Below are positions 11,301 through 24,334 of a stretch of 64,000 nucleotides of DNA, one piece after another. This DNA comes from Salvia splendens (Eukaryota; Streptophyta; Magnoliopsida; Lamiales; Lamiaceae): the NCBI RefSeq assembly GCF_004379255.2, contig NC_056048.1, positions 2,728,001 through 2,792,000 of the forward strand. The letters are read 5' to 3'. The position numbers and the translations under genes are program-made. Under the pieces are notes generated by a model. The model did no database searches. It worked only from the letters and a program-made list of their open reading frames with translations, and was not told the origin of the DNA. Position 1 is the stretch's first letter. Every line of letters begins with the position of its first letter.

Positions 11301-14300
11301 GAAACATTCATTTGTGTAATTCAGAACCAGAAGCAGATTTGATAGTTGGTGTGCCAATTGTTCTATTGACAATTTCAGTTGCTTCAGAAAAATAAACTCT
11401 TATTAAGAAAAAAGCAATTGGAGACTACTTTTGGTTGATGTCTACTGTAATCCATTGTCCAAATATAGTTAACCATAAAATATCTTCCTTGATGTCTCTT
11501 GTTTCTAGAATTACATATGACTATCTGAGTAACTTTCTTTGCATCTGTTGGCAGCTGGTTGGCCAAATTTTCTCTGTGTTTGCTCTGTTTTCTCTTCGGG
11601 ATCTATTCAGCTACATTGGTCCCAATGGCCACCCAATCAGAGTGGTACTTCTTCCAAGTGGTTTTGCACTAGTAAAGGGCTTCTGGGAGCTGGACCTAGT
11701 GGAATAATGGCCGCTGATGCTATTGTTACAGATTCTGGAGCATTGCATGTGGCTGGAGTCCCCATAGTAAATCCATCAACTGTTGTTGTTTGGGAAGTTA
11801 CACCTGGCCCTGGAAATGGTTTTCAAGCCATCCCAAAATCAAGCGTGAACAATGAAGTCCCCCCCTCACTTAACCCCCCTGCCTGGGACGGTTTTGCACC
11901 TCTGGCTGCGTATCTGTTTAGCTGGCATGAATATTTGCTATTAGAAGCAAAACAAGGTGTGAAGAAGACAGAACATGATTACAGTGATATGGTAATACTT
12001 CATTGTTCTCCCGTTTCCAACTTTTCTGCATATGTGAGTCCTGAGGCTGCTACTCAGTTAGAAGCTACGACAACTTGGGGTTCTGGTGTCACTGCTGTTG
12101 CCTTTGTTCCAACACGTGGTGGTTCCGCAATCTCTGTTGTGATAGTTGAAGGTATTTACTCTTATACTGACTGACATTAATCTTTTTTCGCCTTTACATG
12201 TTTGCTTAAATTCTCATCAGCTGGTGCCTACATGTATACTGATTTATGCTTGTTACATCCACGTACTTAATACTTTCAGTTACATCTGTTCATTAACTTC
12301 ATTCATATGCATGCATTCTTTCTATAAAGACTTTTTTTGGGGGGATGAGAGGGGTATGTACCCTTCACCTCAACTTGGCCAACACAATACAAGACAGAGG
12401 ATTAAGAGAGAGACATAATGCATTTTCACTGTAGTGGGGGAAAATTTTCCTTCAGGTTGTTGTGTCTTTGTCACAATGTAATGGCTTTGACTCTCTGTGT
12501 AGGGCAGTACATGTCCCCCTACGATCCCGATGAAGGTCCTTCAGTCAATGGCTGGAGAGTTCAACGTTGGGAATCATCTGTCGAGAATGTTGTGATCCAT
12601 CAGATATTTGGGAATCCTAGCTCTAATTCTGGTAGCCAGGCACCTAAGCAAACAGTTGGGTGAGTAAAGTGAATAAATACATTGTAGCACCCAGTGAGTT
12701 TAAATGTCCTGGAGGAGTGTCTATACCACCAATCCATGATGGAAAAGTAACTCCCGAATCTGCTGTTGAGAAAAGAGTCAGTTTTGATCCTTTTGATCTG
12801 CCTAGTGATATAAGAACACTTGCTCGGATAGTGTACTCTGCTCATGGTGGCGAGATTGCTGTTTCATTTCTTCAAGGCTGGGTACATGTTTTCTCTGGTG
12901 CAAACTTCACAGCCGTTGATAGCTACCAGGTCAATGTTGGCTCTGCCATTGCTGCTCCTGCCTTCTCTTCTACCAGTTGCTGTTCAGCATCTGTTTGGCA
13001 TGATGGTAGCAAGGATTGTACTATATTGAAAATTACACGTGTCCTTCCTCCTGCTAGTAGTCAAGCAAAAGCCAACTCCGCATTGTGGGAGCGAGCTATT
13101 GCTGAGAGGTACATTGACTAAATAGTTGAAAGGTTATTTTGTTGAACATTATCCTACATTGGTTTATCTATTTTCAGTCTACCTATACTATATTGAGTGT
13201 GAAATTGGTTTTGTGATTATGCATGTCATGCCTCTGAATCTTTTACTTCATGCCTGTGTAGGTTTTGGTGGAGTCTTTTGGTTGGAGTTGATTGGTGGGA
13301 TGCAGTTGGCTGTACACAGAGTGCTGCAGAGGATGGCATTGGTAAGACGGTTTAATTCCTGTATTCAGGTTTTAAAGCCATGCTATCCAAGTACACAGTC
13401 GCACTTTGCTCTGACAGTGGAACAAAACCTTTCTCATATAATTATGTCTCAGTGGCAGGATGCCACAAATGTTGGCATGTTCAGAAAATGATTACTGTAT
13501 GGGTCTGGGATCAAAACAAGTCCTTCACTCAAACCCAAAAAAATCAAAACAAAAAGGAGAAAGAAAATTCAGAAAAAGTCCTACTGTATATCATACTTAT
13601 TCTCACTGTCCTTGAAATATTTGAAGCAAACATCACCTTAGTGGGCTTTTACTTTTGGATGCTGGCTTAGATTTACAATATGTAGGATTGAGTATTTGAA
13701 GGATTACATGATCTGACGTGCTCAAAGTATGTGTTGGATAGCCTCCTATTATTTAAGCAAACACCCCTTTCATGCTCTTTTATACCACATTTACTAAGAA
13801 AATTGATGCTTATAGTTGTTCACCCTCCTGCTAATATGGATAGGGCAATAATAATTGTTAGTGCATAAACAATAATTGCATGTTTGTCGAATATTTATGT
13901 TCAATTGTGATTTAGCTTCTTGTTGATTTGTGTAAAAATTTATATTCCAGTATCGCTGAACAGTGTCATTGCTGTACTGGATGCTGACTTTCACTCCCTT
14001 CCCTCAACTCAACACAGGCAGCAGTATGGACCTGTATGTTAATTGGTGCTCATTTTTATTTCATTTTCTAGTTTGATTATATGATGGTAAGCTGTGTAAA
14101 TCTTTTTAGCACACACGATCTTGAAACTTCCACAACAATTTTTTTGGAAAATGCAGAGTTTGGACAGAATAAAATGCAGGCTTCTTGAAGGAACAACTGC
14201 TCAAGAGGTTAGAGCCATGGTCCTCGACATGCAAGCAAGGTTGTTGTTGGACATGCTTGGTAAAGGAATTGAATCAGCTTTAATAAATCCTTCAGCTTTG

Positions 14301-16620
14301 GTGCAAGAACCTTGGCAAGCATCTGGTGAGACATTATCTAGTATTGATGCTGACGCAATGGCTGTTGATCCAGCTCTTGTTCTCAGTATTCAGGTTTAGA
14401 TCTTACTCTTGGCTTGTCTTGCCTTATCTTCTTGATATTTTGATAAGTCTTGCATTTTGCATGTGCAATGGACATGTATATGTATATGTTTTGGTTTTAC
14501 ATGTATAGTACCCACCTCAGTAACAGTGTGCTGATTCAGGCTTATGTTGATGCGGTCCTTGATCTGGCTTCACACTTCATTACACGTTTGCGACGTTATG
14601 CAAGCTTCTGTCGTACACTTGCAAGTCATGCTCCTACCTCAGGTACAGGTGGGAGTCGTAATTTGGTGACGAGCCCTACCCAAAGTACTGCTGCTCCTGC
14701 AACAACTCCGGGTGAGTATACAATGCTAGTAGCGGATATGGTTACAAGATTGTGGTCTGGAGCAAAGAATTTTACTGCCCTTAGCTTGAGCTAATTAAGT
14801 GGGTTTTCTCCTTGTCGTTTATGTTCTTCTGACTCCTGACCTTTGCACAACTTGTACTTCATCTTCAGCTTCACAAGGTGGAACCTCAAGCTCCACAGGT
14901 AGTACTCAGATGCAAGCCTGGGTACAAGGGGCTATTGCAAAGATCAGTAGTACGAGTGATACTGCTGTTCCAAGCACAGCTCCGAACCCCTTAACTGGCC
15001 CTTCCACCTTTATGCCGATAAGTATCAACACAGGAACATTTCCAGGAACTCCAGCTGTTCGGCTCATTGGTGACTGTCATTTCCTTCATCGGTTATGCCA
15101 ACTTCTGTTATTTTGTTTTTTCTTTCGACGAACACAACTTCCCCGCTTCATTGGAGCTGCTCAAAGAAATAACGATTCGTCAGTCCAAAAGCCTCAGATT
15201 GGTATTTTGAGCAAATCAGAAGACACCAACTCAATAACTGCAAAACCTGCACCAAATACTATCAGATCAGAAGAAACACAGGCAAGGACTGGACAAGTAG
15301 CAAATGGTGTGAAGGCACCTGAAGAAGGCCCAACTAGCAGGTCAAGATTAGGTTCTGGTAATGCTGGTCAAGGATATACATTTGAGGAGGTAAAGTTGTC
15401 ACAGCAATTCATTTTTTAAGACAGGGAAAGAATTAGAAACTAATCAGTTTTATGTTTATTTGAGCTGTTTTTCTGTATTTTTAGGAGAAGAAAAAAAAAG
15501 AATAAGAAATATTAAGTTAAAAAGAATAAGAACTATTAAGTTAAAAAGAACAAGAAATATTAACTCTCTTTGACAACTTTCTTTGCGATTTACCCTGAAT
15601 TGTGTTGTTTATATCTCCGGCATTCCATGCAGGTCAAAGTCCTTTTCCTCATACTTATGGATCTATGTCGGAGGACATCAGGATTGCAACATCAACTGCC
15701 TCTTTCACAGGTTGGCAGCAGCAACATCCAGGTCCGCCTTCATTACATCGATGGAAACTATACAGTTCTACCAGAGGTCGTTGAAGCATCACTTGGCCCT
15801 CATATGCAGGTACATAACTTCTCATGGTAGATGAAATTATACTTGGTTGATAACTTCTCATGATATTTTGTTCTGTGACGCTGGATCCCGAGCACTATAA
15901 ACTTATAATTGGCCAAATCATATTAATCACTGATCTTATCGTCTCCTGCTATGTTCTTCTGCAGAATATGCCCCGGCCTAGAGGTGCAGATGCAGCAGGT
16001 CTGCTTCTTCGTGAGCTAGAACTCCATCCTCCAGCTGAAGAATGGCACAAGAGGAACATGTTCGGAGGGCCCTGGTCAGATCGAGATGGCCCGAGTCCAT
16101 CAGAGGAGGGTACAAAATACAGCAGCTCGATGAGTTTGGTTGAGCCAAGTTCAACTGAAAACGTCGATGCTCATAATGGAACTCACACCCTGTGGCCAAG
16201 AAAGCGTAGGATGTCCGAACGAGATGCAGCTTTTGGATTGAATACCTCAGTGGGCCTTGGAGCATACTACGGTATCATGGGATCCCGGAGAGATGTTGTA
16301 ACAACATTCTGGAAAACAGGGCTCGAAGGAACTTGGTACAAGGTAGGACTTTCTTTCATTTAGCATCGAACCTAACCCTCCTAATCAGTAGTTAATACTA
16401 AAAATAAGCTCCAACTTTTGTTTTCAAAAGCCAGAAGCTTTCTTGATGAAAGTTTTCCATTATTTGGTTGCAGTGCATAAGATGCTTGCGGCAGACATGT
16501 GCTTTTGCTTCACCTGGCTCTGCTACTCCCTCCAATCAGAACGAGAAAGAAACGTGGTGGATCAGCCGCTGGGCATACGGGTGCCCAATGTGCGGTGGAA
16601 CATGGGTTCAGGTCGTCTAA
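8374..16620 (+). CDS. MED16: Mediator complex subunit 16 (SFR6-like), with a frameshift
   Basis: MED16 is a tail-module subunit of Mediator that links activators to RNA polymerase II. In Arabidopsis (SFR6) it is needed for cold, immune and iron responses. The protein matches the plant family along its length, for example VAWCGKL, FIEWSPTSCPRALLIANF and SCPRALLIANFHGRITIW, and ends with a Cys-rich tail (CPMCGGTW). Exons: 8374-8705, 9512-9580, 10278-10366, 10470-10582, 10713-10814, 10905-10989, 11555-12151, 12503-13108, 13262-13341, 13951-14033, 14157-14393, 14540-14711, 14869-15389, 15633-15809, 15965-16342, 16474-16620. All borders are GT-AG and keep frame, except within exon 8. There the frame hits TGA at 12661-12663, and the conserved protein continues one frame over from 12660. 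The exons sum to 3788 nt, one short of a multiple of three. With that base the protein would be about 1262 aa, close to the family's usual length. Confidence 0.93.
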
Positions 16621-17032
16621 GTAGACAAACAGCTACCCTCTTTTAATGGATGATGGTGATGGAAAAGAATGCTTCACAATTTTCCATATATAACCTTCCA
16701 AGATGCTTCCCGGCATGTAGAATAAGAATAACCGTAGGAAAAGTACTGCATTCACCAGAAAATCGACAGTTAGGATCCATCTTTTAGGACAGTGAGTCAG
16801 TTGTATAGATTGTAGTCACTTTTGAAATCAATTTGTCAACAAGAATTCAGCAGTAATTCTAGTATTGGTGATGATAAAAAAAAACATACGTTTCTCTCAA
16901 AATTTAAGATTGAAAATCAGGCTTCTCATTCTTAAAGCAATGCCTGTGAAGTAAATCATCTTACTTTCTGTAGAACCAATTGAGGGAATTAGTAGGTTCC
17001 TTTCCTTGAAACTGTTTTGATCATCAGAAAAT

Positions 17033-17395
17033 TGCTATTTAAATCACAACTTATCCCCTTAACTTATAAACATAGCTAATTAACTTATAATTTGTGCACA
17101 TTTCTCAATTGTCACACAAAATTTTGATAAAATTTGTCAATGAAATCATAACTTTTAGTTAACTTCTGAATAAATTTAGCATTGAATAATGTTATGATGG
17201 TCGATTTTAGATGATGATTATGCAATTGGTGGGAGATATAATGACGAAAAGTACAAAATTCACAACAAATTTCATCAAAATTGTAATTATATGAGACAAT
17301 TGAGAAATGTACAAAAGTTATGATTTAGGTAGCTACTTTTATAAGTTATGAGATTGATCATAAGTCAACTAAAAGTTATGATTTAAATTATAATT
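17033..17395. mobile_element. MITE with long terminal inverted repeats
   Basis: The left arm carries, in order, ATTTAAATCACAACTTAT, CATTTCTCAATTGTC and ATTTTGATAAAATTTGT. The right arm carries their reverse complements in mirrored order (ACAAATTTCATCAAAATT, GACAATTGAGAAATG, AAAAGTTATGATTTAAAT). The arms are about 130-150 bp around a short centre. There is no coding capacity. The superfamily is not certain, and I could not define the target duplication. Confidence 0.65.
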
Positions 17396-17410
17396 TTACC
17401 TTTTTTCAGT

Positions 17411-17680
17411 GCATATCGTTCAACTACTACAAATAGCTTGTAATATCTCTTCTGACAATAGAGATTTTCATGACTATTTCTTCTGAGTTTGTTTCGTTAG
17501 TTGCATATCCTGATCAACTACTACATATAGTTTGTAATGTCACTTCTGATACTAGAGACTTTTCATGACAGTCTTCTGAAATTGTCTTAGTCGTTACATA
17601 TTTTGATGAACTACTACTACAAATAGTTTATAAAATGTCACTTCTGACACCAGAGACTTTTCATTACTTTTGTTCGTAGC
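17411..17680. repeat. diverged tandem repeat, about 100-bp period
   Basis: Three degenerate copies share an AACTACTACAAATAG start and a CTTCTGACA...AGAGACTTTTCATGAC core (near 17411, 17515 and 17609). They are too diverged to be recent. Confidence 0.65.
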
Positions 17681-18252
17681 ATACCCGGATCTACTATTTT
17701 ACGGACAACACAAATATAAAATGTTACAAGAGCTAGTACTTCTTGAAAGAAGACTGATAATGATTCTCCATTTACCCTCGTAGGAAATGTAGGTGCTCAC
17801 CAATCGTGTTTGGGTCGGGACAGTTACGTGGCGGAATTCTGAGTGTATCCCTGAGCATTGCTGATGGTACGCATGGTAAATAATAGATGGATCATCTATT
17901 TAATCTATCAATCATAGCACTTTTAACTTATACTATCTGGATGGGAATTCAATATTATACATTTACCAATTTCATCAAAATATACAACAATATTCAGAAA
18001 TCACAATATTTCACCAAAATGAGAATAATAATGGCTCATCAGAAAACTCTAAACAGGGTCCTCCCTCTTATTCTATATGTGGACTAGGGTAAAATCTGAA
18101 TTACATATTGTGGTCCACTAAATTTTATTTTGTTGGTATTCATTATTCCTTGATGAAATCAACCCACAACAGAAAGTGCAGAGAATTTGCACAAAAATGT
18201 GATTAAAGGACCATATTCATTGCCCTGGTATTCCAATTTCATACCTTTATGT

Positions 18253-20906
18253 TTAAGTATACCAAGAGTCCAACTCCGACGCGCAGGACGACAGGGCTTG
18301 TCGTAGTCGAGGATTTCTAGAATCCATCTGAAGAGCATCTTCGTATAATTGCCTCGCTTGCTGCAGTAGCTTCACCTTTTCTCTACTACGACTAGGCCTC
18401 AGCTGAGCCCTGTGCTGCAATGCAGCACCCCATCTGAAAAGAGCTGCAATGTGCAAATTACTTGATAAAATAAGCATATATTCAACAACAATAATGAAAG
18501 AAGTAGAATATTGTGATGATGTGCAGATAAATTTAAATTAACATGTTATAAATGTGTAAGTCTTTCCTAGTCGATGAAGTAGGTTTAAGGTAAGATATCG
18601 GCAGAAATCCAAATACTTCTCAAAACCTCAGTATATTACTATAAATAGTAAGTGGCATAGATAGTATAACATAAAGCCAATTCAAATGAAGAGGGACAAA
18701 TCAGATCCTTCAAATTAGCATGCAAACTTGGTTCAAGTTAGGTGTAAATTACCATCAGGGGCATAAACATTGCTTTTGGACATCATGGCATCAAACTTGT
18801 CTATGGCGGCCAAGAAAACATTGTCGGCATCACGTGCAGCACTCTGTAGTATCAACATAAGGACTGAATGAGTGATAAGACCAAAAGGCTAACTTCAATA
18901 AAAAGTTTCGAAAACAATAGGTTCACTCTAGCACTATATACATACCCAAGTAGAGCTAAGAAAGTACTAGGCTCTAACTAATTAACATCAATATGGAAAA
19001 GAAGAGATATTCTTTCTAGAGAAAAATTGCTCACAGGTCCAATATCAGCGATCAACTGGGCACGGAAGGAAAGAGCGAGGCCCCAATTATACAAGGCTCT
19101 CATATCATTCCCATCAATTGACATGGCCAATCTGTATTTCCTTCCTGCCTTAATCAGGAGCTCTTCACATTCTTCACAAGCAACCACAAGAGAAGATCTT
19201 ATCTTGTCTTTGTTAGCAAGTTGATCAGGTTTGACGATTAGGGATCTCAAGTACCGGGTCATTCCCAGTTTTAGTTCTCCATGAAGGAGATATGTGTTAC
19301 CCAACTGGCCCACAGCCAATAAACTCATCGGCCTCATTTCTATTGCTTCTGAGAGTAGCATTGCAGACTTATGCAGTGCATGCTCGGCTCTACCATCATC
19401 AACTTTTTGTGTCAAGCATCTCTTTGCTTCTTTCAAAAGATCATTAGCTTCCACAAGATACCTATTGAATTTCAAATCATCACTACATGACGAAGATGGA
19501 GAAGAACCAAAGGTATTCTCATATGAAGAGTCTTGGTTGGCAAAGTTCGGTTCTTTTTCTGGCTCAAAAGCCACATTCTCAAAAGGATATCTATGGGAAT
19601 CCAATAGGTCCTCTTCCATGTTTTCAGGATGCAGATAATTTCTACTTGTGGTTTTGCTTTTCTTCTGGCGACCAGAAGTAGCTGAAGTTTTTACACGGTT
19701 CATGTTGATGCTAACATCCACAGAATCGTACAAGCTATTGTGAGACAACATTGTTTCAGTCTCATCCTGACAATCTTTCATGTGTATCTGCTGATTGCTC
19801 ACGAATCTTGATGTCTTATTCTGGTAAGTAAGGATTGTCTGGTCAAAAACTGATTTTGCATTATCATTCGTCCCAACAAAATTCTTCTTCTCATTTCCAA
19901 AAGGCATATATTCCATTCCAGTCTCATCACCATAATATCCAACACTATCTCGAGCACTACTAGAGCTATCAAAAGGGTTGTCAAAAGCACTCATATTTCC
20001 CGGATTTTCACTTAATGCAGAACTTGGATTTCGTTCATCGGAAGGAGAAGCTAAGATGTTTCCTAGCTTTTCGTTGTTCACCTCTGCATCCACAGATTCC
20101 ATCTTACCAACGCCCCCAATTTTACCAGACTTCGGATCATCAAGCTTAGCTCCAAAGACACCATTCAAATACTGAGAAAAATTCAACCCGTTTTCACCCG
20201 ATTTCTTTCTTTTCCTACCGGACTCATCATGAAAACCCCCATCCTTGTCTTGTTTACCACCTACTACACTCTGCACACAATTCTCCACAAAAGTTGTCGT
20301 GTTTCGAAGAGATACACTGACAGATCCTATAACATCAATATAACCTTCTAAATCACTTAAACTAACTTGATTTCTCTCAATGCATCTTCCAATTCCATTT
20401 TTCATCTCCAAAACCCTCTCTTCATTCCTCTTTAACTCCTCAATGCAACCTTTTAAAGATTCATCACTAATCTTCATCCTATTCCCGTTCAATTTCAACC
20501 CTTTCAAGTGACCCCCTTTAACCAATCCAGCCGAAAATCCAACAGCAAACACCACAGCACAAGCTGGAAACACCATAATCCATGAAACCTTAACTCTAGA
20601 AATCGCCAATGCGCAAATAAATCCAAACAGATACACAAATACATACTTCTTATCGCCAATTCCAGAGGAGCTAAGAAGATTACGAAACTGATTTACCTCA
20701 CCGGAATCGAACTGAAAATCGTCCCAGCCATTATAACGTAGAGGTTGAAGAGATGTGGCGGAGCATTTAGTCAGCGTTCTGAAACCAATTTTGGAGCGAA
20801 TCGTGAGAAAATCATTGTTCTTACTGATTTGTGAGAGGTAGTAATTGGAGAGTGGCGTGTGGGAAGGGAATCGGGAAATGGCTTTGTGGTGAATTAGGGA
20901 TTGCAT
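18253..20906 (-). CDS. plastid-type membrane-anchored TPR protein
   Basis: The protein has 717 aa in three exons (19035-20906, 18753-18843, 18253-18443, read on the minus strand). All borders are GT-AG and in frame. The start at 20906 gives a Ser/Thr/Arg-rich N-terminus resembling a chloroplast transit peptide. An upstream in-frame ATG at 21053 would add 49 residues of AT-rich leader and is less likely. Residues about 88-122 form one or two hydrophobic segments (VFVYLFGFICALAIS, then WIMVFPACAVVFAVGFSAG). The middle is Ser/Asn/Asp-rich and probably disordered. The C-terminal quarter is alpha-helical with TPR-like repeats (LLSEAIEMRP..., ALYNWGLALS, ALFRWGAAL, YEDALQMD). It resembles plant TPR-like proteins of unknown function. 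No role can be assigned beyond a membrane-tethered scaffold. Confidence 0.85.
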
Positions 20907-21370
20907 AATGGAAATTGGGGAAGAATTAGTTTGACATTGCCTTATTATCAACAGTTCTTCTCTTCTTGAAATGGACCAAAGCTGATTGCAGTTTACATTG
21001 TTTTGATTTTTTTTGTTCATAAAAATATCAAAATATCTGTTTCTCTGCAACACATTTAAAATTTACTGTTATTATTTAGAAATTTTCATTTCTTCTATTT
21101 TTTTTTCTCACTTCTTGATTTTTAAGAAATTCCACGAAGTTAGATTTTATACAAAAAGAATAGGTATAAATTTGCCTTTTAAACTATTTATAAATTTTTG
21201 CAGTCTTTTCTATTTCACCTAATTTTTTTGAACATGATGCGTTACTTGAAAACAATCGTCATGGCAACATTTATAGAGGTGAAATTGTTCCTTTCTTTTT
21301 TCTTTTTTTTCCAATGTCACATTTATTTTTCTTTTTTTTAATCCATAAGGCAGTCAACAACCTTATTTCT

Positions 21371-21579
21371 TACTCCCTCCGTACCATTCAAGATGACCAC
21401 ATTCTTGAGTGACACGAGATTTTAGGAAGTGTTGTTAGGTGGAATAAAATAGAGAGGAAAAATGTAGTTGAATATTTTAAAGAGGATAGATGAGGTTATT
21501 TCCAAAATTGGAAAATAGCCATCTTAATTGGAAAATAAAAAAAAGAAAGATGACCATCTTGAATGAGACGAATGGAGTA
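21371..21579. mobile_element. Stowaway-type MITE
   Basis: The ends are TACTCCCTCCGT...CATTCAAGATG and, reverse-complemented at the right, TACTCCATTCGTCTCATTCAAGATG. That gives terminal inverted repeats of about 30 bp with TA at each border. At about 209 bp with no open frame, it fits a Tc1/mariner-derived Stowaway element. Confidence 0.8.
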
Positions 21580-22458
21580 CTTCCATAATTCATCTACATT
21601 GTTCATGGGCTATACCATTTTTCGGACTCATCGATTTTCTCACCTAGCACCACACTCAGCGAGATGGGACCATTGCAACCCGGTCCGTCGGTGGCTTGTC
21701 TCGACAAGACGAGATAGAGCCATCCACGAGCTACAATGAGGATGCTCTAACTTGTATACTCATACATATGTCTCCATATCATTGTTTAGATATAGTTTTA
21801 GGGTATTATTAGACGGTTAACTTTACCTTAAATTGATAACTATCAAATTTAGTCCATTCTATCTGAAATAATGACAAAGGTCAAATTCCATGCTATGTCA
21901 ACTAGCTATTGTAACAATGTCAATCAAAGTGTACTAATGTCAACTCCTTAGTAAATAATAGTATTATTAATGGAAACCAAATTTTGTTAGTTATAACTAA
22001 CTTTTATTTATAATATCTCAAAACTTTAAACTCATACAATTATCTCGATTTAAATATTTTTTTAACAAAACGTATAATATCATATTAAAGGTAATTTTAT
22101 AAGGATTCTGATGAGATACTAATTGCATATGTTCAGATGATAAAATTAGATAATTTTATTTGAATTTTCAATGTTTTCGATAATCAAGTTAATGCAACTA
22201 CTATAATCCAAAAAAATGTCAATCAAATTTAGTTGACATACTCAAGACACTGAGGTGACAATTTTACAATGTTGTGTTAACAACACGGGAATCCCAAAAA
22301 TTGCTATGTACTATAAGAAATGATTAAAAGACAATTTTTAATTTAATCAATACGAAATGAATTTTCATTGTGACACCACTGAATCTTTAAGATTTAATAG
22401 CTATATTTTAACAGAAGTAGTTACCAAGTTAGTAAATAATTAGCAATCAATCACATCA

Positions 22459-22755
22459 CTATAATTTTACATATACTACCCCAGAGTACTATTTATAATG
22501 GAGTATATAGTCGGTTCTCTTCTTCACATTCTTTTCCTTTTTAAGTTAAAACGAAAAAGTATTTATTTTTATTTGATTTTCACTAGAGTCTATTATTGAA
22601 ATCCCTATAATTTTACATATACTACTCCAGAGTACTACTACTATTTATAATGGAGTATATAGTCGGTTCTCTTCTTTACATTCTTTTCCTTTTTTAAGTT
22701 AAAACGAAAAAGTATTTCTTTTTATTTGATTTTCACTAGAGTCTATTATTGAAAC
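22459..22755. repeat. 146-bp tandem duplication
   Basis: Copy A (22459-22604) and copy B (22605-22755) both run from CTATAATTTTACATATACTA to CACTAGAGTCTATTATTGAAA. Copy B has a short extra ACTACT and a few substitutions. Neither copy codes for protein. Confidence 0.9.
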
Positions 22756-23266
22756 CATAAAAAGTTTTAGTAATAAAAGATCAATATAGAGATAAAAAGT
22801 TTTTAATATTCTTGAAACCAAAGAGAGCACATTGATGGGCCGAAAGCAACTCGCCCACGGATTACAATGCAAATTGCAAAAGCAAGAAAAGTGGCAGACA
22901 CCCGAATATTTTTTGATTTGATTTAAGTAGAATCTCAAAAAATTAAATCTCTATAGATTACAAAATCATATTTACTCCATCTTTGAAAAATTAATTTCTG
23001 GCATTGAACAACATAAATTTTAATACTATAATTAATAAAATCTAAGAAAAATATATAAGAGAAAGGAAAATGAATATAAATAGTAAGCCAAATATAAGTT
23101 GTACTCCTACTAGATAGCACTACAATATTGAGAAATTGCGAAAAAAAAATCCATCATTAATTTTGATGGATGAGAAAAAAAAAAATTAAAAACATGACTA
23201 TTTTCATGATTAAATGAAGTACTTATTTAAGAAAAATATTAATAAATCGGTATATTAACATATTAT

Positions 23267-23503
23267 TACTCCCTCCGTCCTCGATTATAAGTCCACATTT
23301 GACATGTCATGAGTTTTAAAATTTGTAATCGAAAGTGAGTGGGAAAAATTAGTGGAGGGTGAGTCTAACTTTTATATATTAGTTTTATAATAAAATGTGA
23401 GTAAGATAAAGTTCGAATGTGAGTTTATTATAAAAATGGTAAATGAGACTTTATTGATGATGAAAATGATAAAATAGAGTATTTATTGTTGAAAGAGGGA
23501 GTA
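23267..23503. mobile_element. Stowaway-type MITE
   Basis: It begins TACTCCCTCCGTCC and ends GAGGGAGTA, the inverse. The borders are TA and the length is about 237 bp. It has no coding potential. It belongs to the common CTCCCTCC-end group but differs internally from the copy at 21371. Confidence 0.8.
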
Positions 23504-24334
23504 GTTAAAGTAGGATATAGCAGGCACACATAAATATCGCATAAATTCGACAAAATTTGAATTTAATTAAATAAAGAAATGCATAAGATTATTTAGTTTA
23601 TGACGTTGATAGGATCATATAACTATTTATAAAATAATTTTTTTAAAAAGTATTAATTTACTTAATGACCTCATGTTTGAACCGGTTAAAATATTTAGTG
23701 ATACTAGTATGCTACTATTATTTTGAAGAGGTTTTAATAAAGATTGTAATGCTATTAATTTAATAAAGATTATAGTTATTAACTTCAAGTTGGAATTGAA
23801 TAAAAAATAATTATATTGGATAAATTATTAATTTATTAAGTATTGATAAAAGAGGTGTGCTATAGTGGGGCTGTGGATTATGGATAAAATGACAGCTAAT
23901 TTTGCCCCACTTATCCACTAAATATTGCTTCATCTCACATCAATGTTAAATTTGGATGGGAAGAATCCAATAAAAGCTGCATTATGTTACTTAACTATGA
24001 TAACAAGATTTTATCTGTATATAGAAAGAGAGGTTTAGAATTTTCTGTACAAAGAGAGTGGCTTAAAATTTAATTACCACCATCCATATCTTTTCAATTA
24101 AAATAAACAATTTATAATTGTTTCATTGTGGATAGGCCAACACCAGACATCATAATTTGAATTTGTGTTTACTAATAATTGTGAAATCATAACGCTTTAG
24201 AATATTTGTGTTTATCATAATACTACTACTATGAAATAAGTGTATGATTGTATCTCTTCATGTAGTCAACTGATTAAAATTATGTGGAAAATTGACAACA
24301 TAAATATAGTTTGTCTTTTGATAACGCTATATAA

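Larger units (their letters stand above)
16621..18252. other. intergenic region between convergent genes
   Basis: No gene is seen here. It holds the 3' flank of MED16, a long-inverted-repeat MITE (about 17033-17395), a diverged tandem repeat (17411-17680), and the 3' flank of the minus-strand TPR gene. Confidence 0.6.
20907..24334. other. AT-rich intergenic region
   Basis: No supportable gene is present in these 3.4 kb. It includes two Stowaway-type MITEs (21371-21579 and 23267-23503) and a 146-bp tandem duplication (22459-22755). The remainder is low-complexity AT-rich sequence. Confidence 0.6.

Noticed and set aside
12658..12686. A tiny intron (GTGAGT...TTGTAG) that might explain the MED16 frame change
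   Set aside because: At about 28 bp it is too short for a plant intron, and removing it would delete conserved coding sequence (VSKV).
12660..13121. Open frame starting at a GTG that could be taken as a separate small gene
   Set aside because: Its protein continues MED16 exon 8 in the shifted frame and leads into the next MED16 exon.
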